Below are positions 39,834 through 53,300 of a stretch of 64,000 bases of DNA, piece by piece (the first letter of the stretch is position 1; each line of letters begins with the position of its first letter). Origin of the DNA: Enoplosus armatus (Eukaryota; Chordata; Actinopteri; Centrarchiformes; Enoplosidae); NCBI RefSeq assembly GCF_043641665.1, contig NC_092180.1, positions 9,169,891 to 9,233,890 on the forward strand, written 5' to 3'. The notes beneath the pieces were generated by a model, which was not told the DNA's origin, searched no databases, and was given only the letters and a program-made list of their open reading frames with translations. The translations under genes and the position numbers were made by a program.

Positions 39834-41940
39834 ACTAGATTACCGCTCTGTGAGCCAGAGGGCAGGTGGGAAGTTGCTGATGACATCACAGTGATAACAG
39901 TCACCGCCTTCTCTGATTGGACCAGATACATTAACTTTTTTGCACAGCCCCGACGTTTGTGGTGGAAAATGAGGACAGTGTAAATGGACTCAAGCAGTGG
40001 GCTAAATCACAGAAAAAAAAGAAAAAAAAGACAAAAAAAACAAGATTTATTTTGATAAGAAACCACATGCTCTTCTTTTTCTCTTTTTTCAAGGATTCTC
40101 AAACAAATGCCAGAGGACCGCCCATCCCTCCCCTCTCCACCCCCCACCCCTACCCCAGTATGATGTGCTATTAAAATGCATGAGATTGAGATATTTTCCC
40201 CCTTCAAGGTTTCTATGAGTTTATAGTTCCTTTATTTGTGACATATGAAAAAAAACAAAAACTTGCAAATCCTTGTTTGCACTGAAGTTTCAGAATAGCT
40301 TAATTTTGGTTTTCAAAGTTGCCACAGAATAATAGCATACAAAATCAAGTGATGTTCAACTGCACTTGACAGCTGATACAGGTGACCATTTCATTAGGAA
40401 ATCTATGAATTTATTATTGGAAAAGGTGCCTTCCTTACGTCACATCAAACATTCGCCAACATTTTTTCATCGAACTTGATCAGGTGTCATATTTCTATCC
40501 GATTGATCAAATGTGTGTGTGAAATCATGAGATTTCCATCGAGTGTTTCGCTATCTAGTCTTCTGGTAGCAATAAAGACAATGAGAGTCCCACGGCAATA
40601 CTGAGAGAAAAGAACGGTGACAAACTCAGAGCAAGGTAATTCCTTATTTTCCCACTTTCCTTTTTTAAAAAAAAAACAAAACTTCAAGGCGTGACATGAA
40701 AAAAGAGCCGTACTTTTATGAAATTACAAGTTTTACACCCAATGGACATCTTTTAGGAGGTTTTTTTTTCTTCTCTCTTGTGGTCAGTTTGACCAGTGAT
40801 CTACCTCATGGTTCTGCTGGAGTCTGCTGGTGTTGTGGGGTTTGCCGGTAAAGCCCCCTTTTTTCACTAGAGTGGACGAAGCGGAACAAAAAGCCACGCT
40901 CAGGAGCTGGCTAAATAGGACTTCTGCCGTTTGTCTCCCACATGCAGCGTTCCTCTTCCTGAACTGCAAAGAAACATTGTGCTTTGCTTCATCTTTATTT
41001 GTCATTGCTTCTGTTCTGGTGTTTCTTTTTCTCGACATGATGAGTGTTGTTCAGTTGTGAGGCTCCATTTTAGAGATTCAAAGTAAGACAACTGCTATCT
41101 TCTCCTTAAAATAGTTGTGCTTGAAACAAATGAATGCAGACTACATGCATTTATTTGATGCAGTCTTCTGCCTTTGCCATTGTAGACAGATCTTAGATGA
41201 CTCACCACTTTCCCTTACCTTTTCTCTTTTTCCTTTAAAAAAAAAAAGACTAAAAGTCACTATCTTGGTTTACACTGCACTCTCCAAATATAACGCGATG
41301 ATATAGCCAAATTTTGGTCATTTGGTTGTACAGCAGCGTGATAGTGTACATGCTAAACAATTGGGAAGAGTGGAAAAGTACGTTTCAAATCTTGCCTCAT
41401 GCAAAATAAATGCAACAATCATGTATGAAGTACTAGAAAAACAGCAGTATTTCATAAGAGTTGGATGGAAGTTGAAATCACATGACTGACATGTGTTTCA
41501 AAGGTTGGCTTGTTCAGAATAAGACTTGTAAATTATATACATTCAGGGCCAAAAGTGAAAAATAAGTGGGTTTTATTGTTTGCTTGGTTTTTTTTTCTTC
41601 TTTAAACTGCTGATTTCTGATGTAAGAACTCTACACGACTATGGTCTCAAAGAAAAAATGGTCAAAGCTGTATGGTCGCGGTGCTTCTCCCCGATCAAAA
41701 GTACTGTAGCAGTAGATGCTCACCATCGGAAAATACGAGCAGTAACCAGCTTTTACTGAGCTTACTTTCCCATTCTGAACATTTGTTGCTGGAAAAAATG
41801 TAAAAATGAAAGAAAAAAAAAATCCTGTACATGTTATCCTCATTGCTTCCCCTGTCACCTTCAACTGATTCTCAAACGATCTTTCTCCTTGCTCTCTCCT
41901 TTGAAAACATTGAAATAAAAACAGTGCTGAACAAAAGGCT
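39834..41940 (+). other. rbms1: rbms1 3'UTR terminal exon with three polyadenylation signals
   Basis: The stop codon (39423-39425) lies in an exon that ends at 39431 with a canonical donor (CACAG then GTACGC). The next acceptor, TTTTTAG, ends at 39833, so the last exon is wholly untranslated. It is A/T-rich with A-tracts. AATAAA signals lie at 40571-40576, 41405-41410 and 41914-41919; the last, followed by T/G-rich sequence, probably defines the longest end near 41940. Confidence 0.7.
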
Positions 41941-41944
41941 CTTC

Positions 41945-43100
41945 TCTTTCTCACATACGACTCCTGTCTATTTAATTGAGTGGTCTTTTTCCCTCTATAT
42001 TATCTTGCTACTGCACATTTTTAATGTTATATGTTTTGAAGTTTAAAGAACAATTATGGTGTTAGTCCATCTATACTCAATGCCGCAATACTGCCCTACC
42101 CTGTCTGTGGCCCCTAGCCCATTCATTCCTACCGTAAAGGTAGGAATCCTTTAAAATGACGCTTATTAATTTTATAGCCTTAATCATGTAAGTTTAAGGA
42201 TTTAGTATTACACTTTCTTACACTGGGGGGACTCCGAGAGATAGATTTAAAATCTAATGGTCAAAATCAATGCAGCAGAGGCCGAGATATCCTGACTTTA
42301 AATCCCTGTTCTGGGTCGAGCTACACAAGTGTTGGATCCTACAATTTCCATAATGCAACTCATAATGTATTTATTTAGATCCTCTCTTCCTCGTAAAGGC
42401 TTGTTTTTAAACTCTGAGTCTCCAGTTTGTAATCCAGGCTTTCCATTAAAAACGAAGATAACCCCTCATGAGATCATAAGATTTGTTTTGTTTAGAAATA
42501 GAAAGCTCCCTCCAGAGCCACAGAAAACATTATACAAATGTTTTCTCATGCTGAGTAGTACTGTGCTCCACAAGAAAATTGATGTTCATGTGTTAAATAA
42601 GTGCCCCTTTAAGACTTTAATCACAATCCACAATCAATAACAGCAAAACCAACAGCCTCAAACCCTGTGAGCATACAATAAATATCAAGAAGAAACCTTT
42701 AAACAAGTCTACCGTCAGCGTCTTCAGTGAGAATTGGGCTGTACTGATTATGTGGCAGCAGAGGGCGCTGTGAGCCAAAGCTGTCCAGCATTTGAAACCA
42801 GAACAAATTTTCAAGCTTGGATATGTTTTTGTATGACTATGTCTGATGTTATGTATGCAACTTATGGCAGATCAGATGAGCAACAAGTGCAACATGTGTG
42901 TGCTCATGCCTCAGCCCCTTTCCTGCACTATTTCAGGCACCCAGCATTTGTAGTCTCATTCTTATACCGGATCTCCCTTCTTAAGCTCAGACTTAGCGCA
43001 GCTGATCCCGGAGACATAAAGGCACCATGCCCTCATCTCGTACCAGTCAAAGAGATCAAAACCGCCGGGATGCAAGATTAGCCATCACACTCACTGTCAA
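41945..43100. other. Spacer 3' of rbms1
   Basis: No gene seen. Unremarkable AT-rich sequence with scattered GC-richer patches and no recognised repeat. Confidence 0.5.
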
Positions 43101-43105
43101 CCCAC

Positions 43106-43129
43106 AACACACACACACACACACACACC
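43106..43129. repeat. (CA)n microsatellite
   Basis: About 12 CA units in the rbms1-itgb6 spacer. Confidence 0.9.
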
Positions 43130-43819
43130 AACTCCAGGAATACACATACATACATATGTCCCATGTAGCCACACACACACACATCAATCAAGTGCCTATT
43201 GTAAGGGCATCAACCCTTTGAACATAAGATACATGCCAAGTAGAGTCTCTCTCTCTTTCCTCTCATCCGCTCTCTGTCTCTCTTTTAATTCTCCACAGCT
43301 GAAGGGACACATGGCACTGATCCCCTGAGGAAGCCCAAGGTCAGACTCGGGGCACAGACGTTAAGTGGGGAGGCCTGCTTCAGTATCCAGTATCGTTCAT
43401 TTAGTGCGATACACGTCAGCAATTCAACACATGGGATGCTTCCTAAAGATGCAGCCCGTCACTGTTCTCAATACTATAAATTCCTGTACTTGCAATAAGT
43501 GTCATATCATCACTGTCCAGTGGAAAAATAATGTATCTGCAAATGTGGTCATTTTAACTACTTTACATAAATTGAAGCATTAATTGTTCTTTTATGGGTT
43601 GAGAAGATTCTCCTACTTCTTAAGCTAAATACACAAAAACCCATCGGATTATTGGGAAAATGTATTGTCACAAACCTGACAACTGTTTTTCTTTTTTATC
43701 TCATGAAAAGTTAACACACGTTTTTCACAGTTGTGATATTTCTCTGTACATATGACACTGGAGGATACAATCTAAAGACTTTGAGTCTGTGAAATTGGTA
43801 CACACATTTGTGACAAAAT

Positions 43820-44075
43820 TCCTTTTGTCCAATACTTTGGTTTAAGACCAAATACCCATCAGCCTCAGCTGTACTTTGTGTTTAGTGCTAATTAGCAAAT
43901 GTTAGCATGCTAACACTCTAAACCAACATGGCGAACATGATAAACATTATACCTGCTAAACATCAATGTACTAGCATTACCATTGTGAGCATGTTAGCAT
44001 GCTGATGCATTTACCTCAAGTACAGCCTCACAGAGCCGCTAGCATGGCGGTAGACTCTTAGTCTTGTTTTTATCT
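43820..44075 (-). repeat. Dispersed fish repeat, 'GCTAACATGCT' family, reverse copy
   Basis: Reverse complement of the left part of the element at 14643: TCAGCCTCAGCTGTACTTTG, TTAGTGCTAATTAGCAAATG, AGCATGTTAGCATGCTGATG. It lies in the rbms1-itgb6 spacer. Sequence after it, about 44085-44165 (AAAGCCCTCTGAGACAAG), may be a separate LINE tail. Confidence 0.75.
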
Positions 44076-44344
44076 AAACCAAGGGTCTCAGGATTGAGTG
44101 TGTTCCATGTTGTACAAATTGTAAAGCCCTCTGAGACAAGCAATATGATTTTGGGCGATATATTATCTACAACTATTTCATAGTGTAGGCCTATGCTCTA
44201 TTATTTTGTTCCACTCACATGCATGCATGTGTACACCTGCATTCCAGCCATACCACTGTAAGAAGGAGGCTGTATTACAGCACTGACACTCCTTCTTCCT
44301 CCTCCTCACTGCAGGAAGTAATTGAACTTGAGCAAACATGTGCA

Positions 44345-44346
<2 letters not shown>

Positions 44347-44388
<42 letters not shown>
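44347..44388. repeat. (CA)n microsatellite
   Basis: About 20 CA units in the rbms1-itgb6 spacer, followed by more dispersed CA-rich sequence to about 44700. Confidence 0.95.
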
Positions 44389-44392
<4 letters not shown>

Positions 44393-44699
44393 CACACAAT
44401 CCAACCTAATCACAAAGACCATAACTTTGAGTCAGGAGTGTTGTGCTGCAGTTCACACCAGCTTTAGCCTCTAGAGCGCAACACTAGCACATCAGTCAGG
44501 TCGTCTCTTAATAAAGAAGTTGGCTCCTGTGGAGGTCTCACATTCAGCAGTTGTTACTGTCACTCATTATCATCACAGCCTCCCCCTGCACACTCTCACA
44601 CACACAAGCCAACGAGCAAGTTGGAGCCTGTACAAACACCCACACATGACCCCAGTATGCATGCACACACACTCACCCACTTTCAGACGCACACACAAA

Positions 44700-46290
44700 A
44701 GCACACATGAGCCAAGGAGCATGGGCAGCCGGGTCACCCTCGCGCCATGCTTCATAAAGGGCGCCGTTACAATAGGTTTACTGTTACTCTGACGACTGCC
44801 GGGATACAATAGGACTGAATGTACTGGCCTGTTGCTTTTCCGTTCCTCTCCATTTTTCACTTGATGACAAGGAAGACAGGCTGAGACGGGACAGCATGTT
44901 ATCAGAGGACGCCCCTGAAGGTGAGTTGGCTCATTGCAGGGTTAATGTATACCTCCATTTCTATGCATAGTAAATGTGTAGTGCTGAGGGAGAGATATGT
45001 GGGAGAATCCTTTATGGATTGCTGGATTTTGATGAGACTGATGCTCTTTAAAAAACATGTCATGATATGCTTCAAACACTACTGTCAGATTTGCTGTGAG
45101 AGTTTTTCCTGGAACCAAAACTGAAAGGCAACAGATTTTAAATTTAGAGTAAAACCAGGCTGAAATGTGACAGTATGGTGCAACTGTGACACCTTATTAC
45201 ATCTAACCTACTTGATCATACACAGGACATGAAATTAGAAAAGAAATGAGAGGTTAAAAAAAAAGGTGTTTGATTGCATCATGCTGAGATGAGAAACTCA
45301 AGGAAAGATAAAGGCTGTGAAGGAGGAGAGGAGAGGAGCAAATTGCAGGTAGAGTGGCAGACAGAAAATGGGAGGAATTGTGCCAAAGGAGGTATAAATG
45401 AAATGGCAATATCACAGACCAACACTTCAAGAAGGGTACTGGGTAAGGTGGATCAAAATACAGAGAGCTGAGGAGAGAGGGGATGTCATTGAAAGAAGAA
45501 AAGAGGAGAAGAAGAGAGGGCTGAGAGGGATTAGTACAAGCAGAGTGGAGGTTTGGGTTTGGTTTGGGGTGACAGATGGGACTCACCCAGATCCAGAGGG
45601 GTGTGGTGATGAATTGTGAGATTCCTGTGAGTTGGGACAAGCAGGGATATTTGCACTGCAGCTGTCAATGGTTCAACACCTACGCAGCCCCACCCTCCTC
45701 CCCCTCAAATTATACACAGACACACACATGCACACACTCACGGTCATATTTCATATCTTGTGATATCCAGTGATAGGCCTGCTTGGTTGAGTTAATCATT
45801 AAGTTGAAAAACGTCTTGTGAGACAATGACAATGATTCATGTTCTTATGCCGTTAAAGATTAACATATTTTCTGTTATGGTGTCTGGGTAAAACAGGTTA
45901 TATTTGCTTATGGCCTCACCTCTCTGTACGCTATTATTCCTATTCGGCCATAGTTCAATGATTTAGTAATTTTACTAGAGCGTTGCTTAATTCAAGCCTA
46001 TTACATCGATGCAGTGATGTGGTGAGGGTGTAAACAAGCTCTTAGTATGTAAGTATAATGTGGGCACCACAACAATCCTGCAAGTACAGTAAGTAAACTT
46101 TACAGCAACTCTTAAATCCAGAGTCACAAGGTGCTTCACGACACTAGAGTGTGGTCCCTGCTTTAATTAAGTTTCTTGTTAAAGATCTTTAGTTTATTGT
46201 TTATAGTTGTGTTATTTCATTTCAATCTATTTTCAGTGTCCTTGTGTTGTTTATTTAGTGATTAATGTGACTTGCCTGCTATGTATGTAT
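44700..46290. other. Spacer 5' of itgb6
   Basis: No gene seen. 45270-45560 is a purine-rich (AG-rich) plus strand stretch with long pseudo-open frames on both strands. The rest shows nothing recognisable. Confidence 0.5.
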
Positions 46291-46295
46291 GTGTG

Positions 46296-46323
46296 TATCT
46301 ATCTATCTATCTATCTATCTATC
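46296..46323. repeat. (TATC)n microsatellite
   Basis: Seven tetranucleotide units, nine bases before the AGTGGTGG element at 46332. Confidence 0.95.
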
Positions 46324-46331
46324 ACTTTAAC

Positions 46332-46923
46332 AGTGGTGGCAGAGGTACTCATATCCTTTACTTAAGTATAAGTACCAATACAATAACCTATAAATACTCC
46401 ATTCTACATTCAAACTTCTACTTGAGTCAAAATGCATAAGTATTAATGGCAAAATGTATTTAAAGTATCAAAAGTAAAAGCACTCATTCTGCAGAATAAA
46501 TTGTTACATGATAAGATTGTTAATACTGATGCATCAATGTGTAATCAGCATTTTACTGTAGCCGGCCGAGGTGGAGCTAGTTTTAACTGCTTCAGACTAC
46601 TACTACAGTTCAGGCCCTCTCCAGTTCTCAATCTGTTATTTAAATAAAACCACTTGAGAAGTTTAGAGGGAAAATATCTCCTCGGTGGATCTGCTAACAA
46701 CTCATAGACATCTGGTTTAATCTGTAACAGTGCATTATATTTTATACTGTAAACGGTATGTTTCTTTATGTCACAGTAACTGGAGTAAAAAGTACAATAT
46801 TTCTCACTGTAGTGAAATGTATTGGAGTAGAAGTATAAAGTGGCATAAAATAAAAATAAAAACACTACGCTCGGTAGCTCAAAGGTGCAGTACGTGAATC
46901 TACTTAGTTACTTTCCACCACAC
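46332..46923 (-). repeat. AGTGGTGG-type dispersed element, full-length reverse copy
   Basis: About 590 bases just upstream of itgb6, from AGTGGTGG at 46332 to CCACCAC at about 46917-46923, with the same order of blocks as the copy at 29048 (TTTACTTAAGTATAAGTA near the start, AAAAAGTACAATATTTC near the end). A (TATC)n tract directly precedes it. Confidence 0.75.
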
Positions 46924-47101
46924 TTGATTACTTCACTCAGTCTCTATCAGTTGTGAACATGACTAAAGGTTGTGGGAACAGACCTGATCCCTAATCAGCC
47001 CATTAAGGGTGGAAAACAGAAGAGTTAGCGGTCAGCGTGTCAGCATGTGGGTTTGATTTCTCCTCGCGCCCGCCTCTCTTTCTCACCTGGACGGAAGTGA
47101 A

Positions 47102-47109
47102 CATAAAAG
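47102..47109 (+). promoter_or_regulatory. itgb6: itgb6 TATA-like element
   Basis: CATAAAAG sits about 217 bases before the start codon, followed by a (TCC)n tract at about 47137-47160. A transcription start about 30 bases on, near 47135, would leave a 5'UTR of roughly 185 bases on the same exon as the ATG. A tissue-restricted gene with a TATA-type promoter is plausible, but the start is inferred. Confidence 0.45.
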
Positions 47110-47228
47110 GCAGCGCAGGTGAAGGCAGCCACTCACCTCCTCCTCCTCCTCCTCCTCCTCTGATATCCAGGTAGTGCGGGACGGCAGCGCTCCCCTCCCT
47201 AATCCACTTTCAGCTGCGGAGAGGAGGC

Positions 47229-47273
47229 ATGACGCTGGAAATGTTTCACTCCTGTAAATATGAGACAACTTGA
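47229..47273 (+). other. Upstream open reading frame in itgb6 5'UTR
   Basis: A 14-codon frame beginning ATGACGCTGG ends at TGA 47271-47273, 45 bases before the itgb6 ATG at 47319. It lies inside the inferred 5'UTR and could reduce translation of itgb6. It is out of line with the signal peptide and encodes nothing recognisable. Confidence 0.4.
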
Positions 47274-47318
47274 AATATTCTTCTTCTGTTTCCTCATAAC
47301 CAGAAACCTCACGGACTA

Positions 47319-50300
47319 ATGGGGCTAATACTGCTGAGCCTGATTCTTCGGTACTGGATCAACACCGTGGAGGGTAAGCAGGACTATTGTTCTGGCTTAA
47401 AAGGGGATAAAGAGCGATAAAGAGCAACACGTTTATAATGTGCAAACAAACAGTTACTCAAGAGCAGACCATAAATGCTGTGTTGGTATTTATGACTGGT
47501 TAACATGTTTTATTGTGAAAAGCCTTTTTATGGAAGTGATTTATTATTTTTAACTGCACTTCATCATGATAGTTAAAAGAGTAAATAGTTATACATGATA
47601 ATAAATGTGTTACATATTAAATTAAACTCCTGTTTTAAATCAGATCCAAAATCACACTTCTTTTTGATATTCAGATCTCTTTCCTGGGGAGACTTTTAGT
47701 TGTTGCCGGAAACTCCGTTGGATGTTGACATGCTGACTCTAACTGTGGCTTCATGTGTACTGCAGGATCATGTTCAGCTGGCAGCGCTGTGACTTGTGAC
47801 GAGTGTCTGCAGCTCAGTTCTCACTGTGCCTGGTGCACACAGGAGGTAAGCAGCCAGGGTTGCATGTATGAAACCACAACATGTAAGCAGATGACCATAA
47901 AAGCATTCAAAAATGTATGACCTTTGGGCACAGATGAGCAAAATGACATTGCTTGTGTGGACGTTTGCACCCGGTGATCATGATAAAACTAATATTTTAT
48001 GGCATACTATGACACAATCTGCGAACAGCACATGGTGTGACTTTTTCCTTCATCCCTCAGAATTTCACAGACTGGTTTTCAGTCAGCGAAAGATGTGACA
48101 CACTGGATACCTTGCTAGAAAGGGGATGTGCCAGGGGCCAGCTGGAGTTCCCTGTTTCAGAAGGCCAAATCCTGCAGGATCGCCCGCTCGGGAAGAAGAC
48201 AGGCAACGTCAACAGCACTCAGATCTCCCCACAGAAGATGGCACTCAAGCTGCGACCTGGTACGCAACCCAGCGCACTTTGATTTGACGATTTGTCCTCG
48301 GAAGTGGTTCCTTCGTTTTCAGACAGAAATAAGGTGTTGATTTTGTTTATTGCACAGGCAGTCAGGTGACCTTCCAGGTCAAGATTCAACACACAGAGGA
48401 CTATCCTGTGGACATCTACTACCTGATGGATCTGTCAGCATCCATGATCGATGATCTGGAGATGATCAAAGACTTGGGCTCCTCTCTGTCTAAAGAGATG
48501 GCCCACCTCACCAGTAAATTTCGAATGGGCTTTGGTTCTTTTGTGGAGAAACCCATCCTGCCCTTCATCAAGATCACAGAAGAAGAGCTGGCCAACCCCT
48601 GCAGGTACACAATAAACATTAAAACATGCCTTCAGAGACTCCAGCATCCTACATCCTCTTTTCTGATGTATGTTTGAGGTTGGAAATTTCAGCAATGTCT
48701 GTTTGGTATCACAAAGAATTGTGTTTTTTAAATCTTTGTTTTTTGACTTCTGCCGTGTTGCAGCGGTGTAGGCTCAACCTGCCTGCCAACGTTTGGCTAC
48801 AAACATGGCTTGTCTCTGACGAGCAGCACTGACAAGTTCAACGAGATCATCAAAAAGCAGCACGTATCTGCAAATATTGATGTGCCAGAGTGTGGCTTTG
48901 ACGCCGTCATGCAGGCAGCTGTTTGTGGGGTAAGATGTTGTTTTTGACATTTCTATAAGATGTGAACTAAGATGTTAGTTTGTGATTCTTGTCTTGCCAA
49001 ACATTATTTGATTGGTCATTTGAGTTATCCCCTGATGATGCAAAAAGGAGGACGAGCAACATGATGTGTCTCCTGATAGGACAAGATAGGCTGGAGGAAT
49101 GACTCGATGCGTTTGCTGGTGTTTGTCAGTGATGCTGACTCACACTTTGGGATGGACAGTAAGATGGCCGGCATCGTGATTCCCAACGATGGGCAGTGTC
49201 ACCTGGATGTCCACAACGAATACTCCATGTCCACAGTGCAGGTAAGTCGATTTTTTAGAAAGACTTTTTGTTTTTATCTTTTGCATTGTGCAGTAATAGT
49301 TTATTTTCTTCCTTTAAACTCATTCTATGACTTCATGAGTCATTTGAGGGTCAGCTGTGATGAATAGTCACTGCCTTACAGCTCATTCCCTGTTGACATT
49401 TCACCATTTTTTTCCCAGGAGTACCCAACTCTTGGTCAGCTGATCGATAAGGTGGTGGAGAACAATATCTTACTGATATTTGCTGTGACAGACCAACAGA
49501 AACACAACTATAAGGTAACAGCTTCTTTCCATAGATTTCTTTTGTAGTAGAATATGTCCAAACTAGAGAACTGAAAAATGCAAGTGTTTGTGTGAGCACC
49601 ATGTTTACTGAGGTTTGCGTGTTTATTCATGGAGCCGCATTCTCATTCAACCTGTTAGAACTAGTCCTCTCGATTCCATACTTTTCTTTGCTTTCAGGCA
49701 CCACAAGCCAAGTCTGCCCACATTTATAACAGTGACTCTGCTGTCAATCTGTGTTTTTTTTCTCATAGAACTATGCAAATCTCATACCTGGCGCCACGGT
49801 TGGAGTCCTGGCGACAGATTCGCGGAACATCCTGGAACTGATTGTAACGGCATACAAAGTAAATAAACAGTCTTGGTGATCTGGATGTGCGGGCAGGCTG
49901 TGTGTGCAGGCACTGGTAATACGAAATAAGACAGAAAACACCTGCTGTTATAAAAGCAGTAGAACTGTGTTAAATTAACTTATTTAGTTATTTACTTGAG
50001 CCAGAGTTTTAACCAAAACACATATGAACATAAAGCATGCATGAATTAACCCTCTGCACACCTTATTTTTGACATCACAGAACGGACAGTATCTCTGCCA
50101 TCTCCATTGCTTCTTATTCTCTTGCTTTTCCTCTTTCATTCCTTCTTCTATCAGGTTTTTCCCTCTTCCACCCGCTTCTTTGCATCAGCATGTTTGACAG
50201 CAAGTCTCTGCTTGTCCCAGCTGTCTGATCTCCTCGCCCCTCTGACTCTGACTTGTACCTTCTTCCCCATTCTCTCTCTCTTTATATATATTTCTCTGTC

Positions 50301-53300
50301 TACGTCTTGCACTCTGTCCTTTTCTAAATCCCCCCTGGCGGCGGTGAGCGGTGGCAGGTCTGCAGTCCTCTAATTACTTCATCAGTTACGTTGTTGACAC
50401 CCACTTTTAGTCTCTGCCACGTTAACCACACTGAAGAGAGGAGTCCTTGTTATCACACTGCAGATAGTTGTGGTTCTTAAGGGAAATTAAAAACAAACAG
50501 GGATATTTAGTGATAGAAGACGAATGATTAGTATTTATACTTACCTGCCATTTTGTATTTTTTGTTGCTCAGTGTATAGATATTTTATCCACCCCACTTT
50601 AAATACCCTGCAAGGCGTTTACTGAATAACAGTGAAGTCTTTTGAATCTGTTTTACCGACTTTGCTTTAATCCATCTTTAAATTGCGTGTACCCTGTGAA
50701 TGTCTCCTCCTTAGCAACACTGAAGATACACTACAATTACAGGCCTACAGGAAACACACAATTAACCCACTGTTAGCACCCAGACAGTCCGTCACAGAGT
50801 TCATTAGTCAGTCAAACACAGTCTTTCCTCCAACTGAGGTTAGCTGCCACTCTTTCCTCGGGTGCTTTTGTAAAGACCAGCACACCTGGGATGATGACTC
50901 ACCCGAACAGAGAGAACTAGATAGGAGGTTTCAAACAGTCTCAGCACGCTACAGGTCAGCGCAAGGTGAAAGTGTAATTCCACGTAATGCCCCGGAAATC
51001 AGTCAGTACATTCAGTTGATAGTTGGGTCTTGGTGATTTTTGCTGTTTTGGAGAGGAAAACCGTTTGTTCAGGTCTCTGCTGCTGATTGTATTTCCTTAA
51101 AAGGTGCTGAAATATATACATACTGTTTTTTTCAGGAACTGCGTTCAGAGATCGAACTGGAGGTCCTTGGAGATACAGAAGAGCTCCAGATGTCCTTTAC
51201 CGCCATTTGCCCAAATGGGACTGTCCTCCCTGATCTAAAACGCTGCTCCAACATCAAACCTGGAGAGACGGTCGGTTGTTTTGCTCTAAATTGCTCTTTC
51301 TCTGTGTTTGTAGAGTGTTAAGATAATAGAAACATAAGAACAGTAAAATAATTGGACACACCGAAAGTAAAAAAAAAACATAGACATATAAGATGTAATA
51401 AGTGAAATTAAAAATGATAAAATAAATGTAGGACAATAAAATCACTGCAAAGAGAAAAACAATGAAAATCACATGATATTCATAAAGCAGTCGAAGCAAA
51501 GGCCAGGCTAAAAGGGGTTTTAAGGTTATATGTTTAAAGATATCAGCACTTCCAGCTCCTCTCAGATCCTGTTTGGAGCATAAAAGCAAAAAGCATGAAA
51601 CGAAAAAGTTTTTGTCCCACACTTAGGAGGAACTAAAAGTTTCATGACAGAGGACTTGCAGGGCCTTTGTGGTTCATACATTAAAGGCATTTCTGAGAAG
51701 ACTAGGGCAAGACGGTGTGCTGACTTATGGACTAGTAGAAAAATGTTTTAGATTAATACCAAACTTTCCAGGCAACATATACTTTAAAATAGGTGTAATG
51801 TGTGGTCTCCTTCTGGTCGTAGTCTGGTAGAATACTGAATCTATTCTGCCTGATTAATGACTTGTTTTGGTAGACCAGATAGGACTGCTTAATAGTAATC
51901 AAGAATGTTTCTGAGAGAGAGAAAGGGCCGCGCTGTAGTTATGTTTTTAGATGATAAAAGGGCTAATTTGATGACATTCACTACATACTGTGAGCCTTCT
52001 ATTTCAGTTTTATGTACAAGATGACACAAAGGTTTCTTGCCTATTTTCTCCCTCTGAGCACCTGTAATAAAAACTCAAGTTTACCTTTTTCGAGACGTAG
52101 AAGAGCATCATTCAGCATTATTCAGAAATTATTTTGATAAACTATTAGTCATTTTTCATGCAAACATGTCAAACATTATCGAACTACGACTTCTCAAATG
52201 TGAAGATTTGCTGCTAATATAGTAAACGGAATAACTCTGGGTTTCTGTTGGTGGAATAAAACAAGCACTTTGATGACATCACCTCCTGTGGGAAATTAAT
52301 TTCTATTTTGTGATATGTTATCGATAAACCAATTAATCGATTAATAAAGAAAATTCTCCTTAGTTGCAGCCCTAATTTTATCTCTGGTTTAACTGGGTGA
52401 TTTTGGTGGATTCAAATTATAAAGCTGATTTTTCTAATTGGCAACAAAACCCATGAAAAGTCCAAAACCAACATTGTAAAAGTTAATCTCTCAATAGTTT
52501 CTGACTTTCCCAGCCTGTTTGTGGCTCTCTTATTTTTCAAAATACTTCAGGTTCCACATGCAAAGTTTCATTTTTTAAATGGGGTAAATAATTTCCTAAA
52601 ACAGCTGGGCCGTAGTTTTTAGCAAATGTTACTCAAAGAGGAGTAAATAATGTATTTTATATAATAGTGAATATTTATGGCAACAGGTTGGTGTATGTGG
52701 GATTGATTCAAAATTAATGAATGCCAGTGTTCTTCATAATGAAGGAGCATGTCACCCAGTGCAACAACAGTGTGGCTCTTTGATGCGTTTTTAATAGATT
52801 CTGGACAACAATGGAGCTCTATCACACAGAGGAATAAGCTGTATCGGGCTTTGGTTACACAGACAATACTTATTAGGATCAATTCATTGTTAGTTTTGGT
52901 CTTTTCATGGGGCTTCTTCTTTGCTCCTCAGGTTGTGTTCAACGTGTCCGTGGAGCTCCCAGGATGCCTGTCAGGAGTTCGGCACTTCTCCCTCAAACCG
53001 GTGGGCTTACAGGACAGTCTGGAGGTGGAACTGGAGTCTCTTTGCTCGTGTGACTGCCGGCAGCCTCCTGAAGCCAACAGCAGCCAGTGCACCGAGGGCC
53101 AAGGGGCTTTCCAGTGTGGCGTATGTGTGTGCCAGCCGGGGTTCCTGGGAGCACAGTGTGAATGCAATGAGGAAAGCGCTCTGTTGAGTAACTGCCTCGC
53201 AAACAATGAGTCTGAGATATGCAGTGGTCAGGGGCAGTGCTACTGCGGACAGTGTGTGTGTCATGCATCCAGCTTTGGACGCATCTACGGACATTACTGC

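Noticed and set aside
45254..45640. Long open frames on both strands in the purine-rich block
   Set aside because: Strand-biased AG composition lacks stop codons by itself; the proteins are low complexity.
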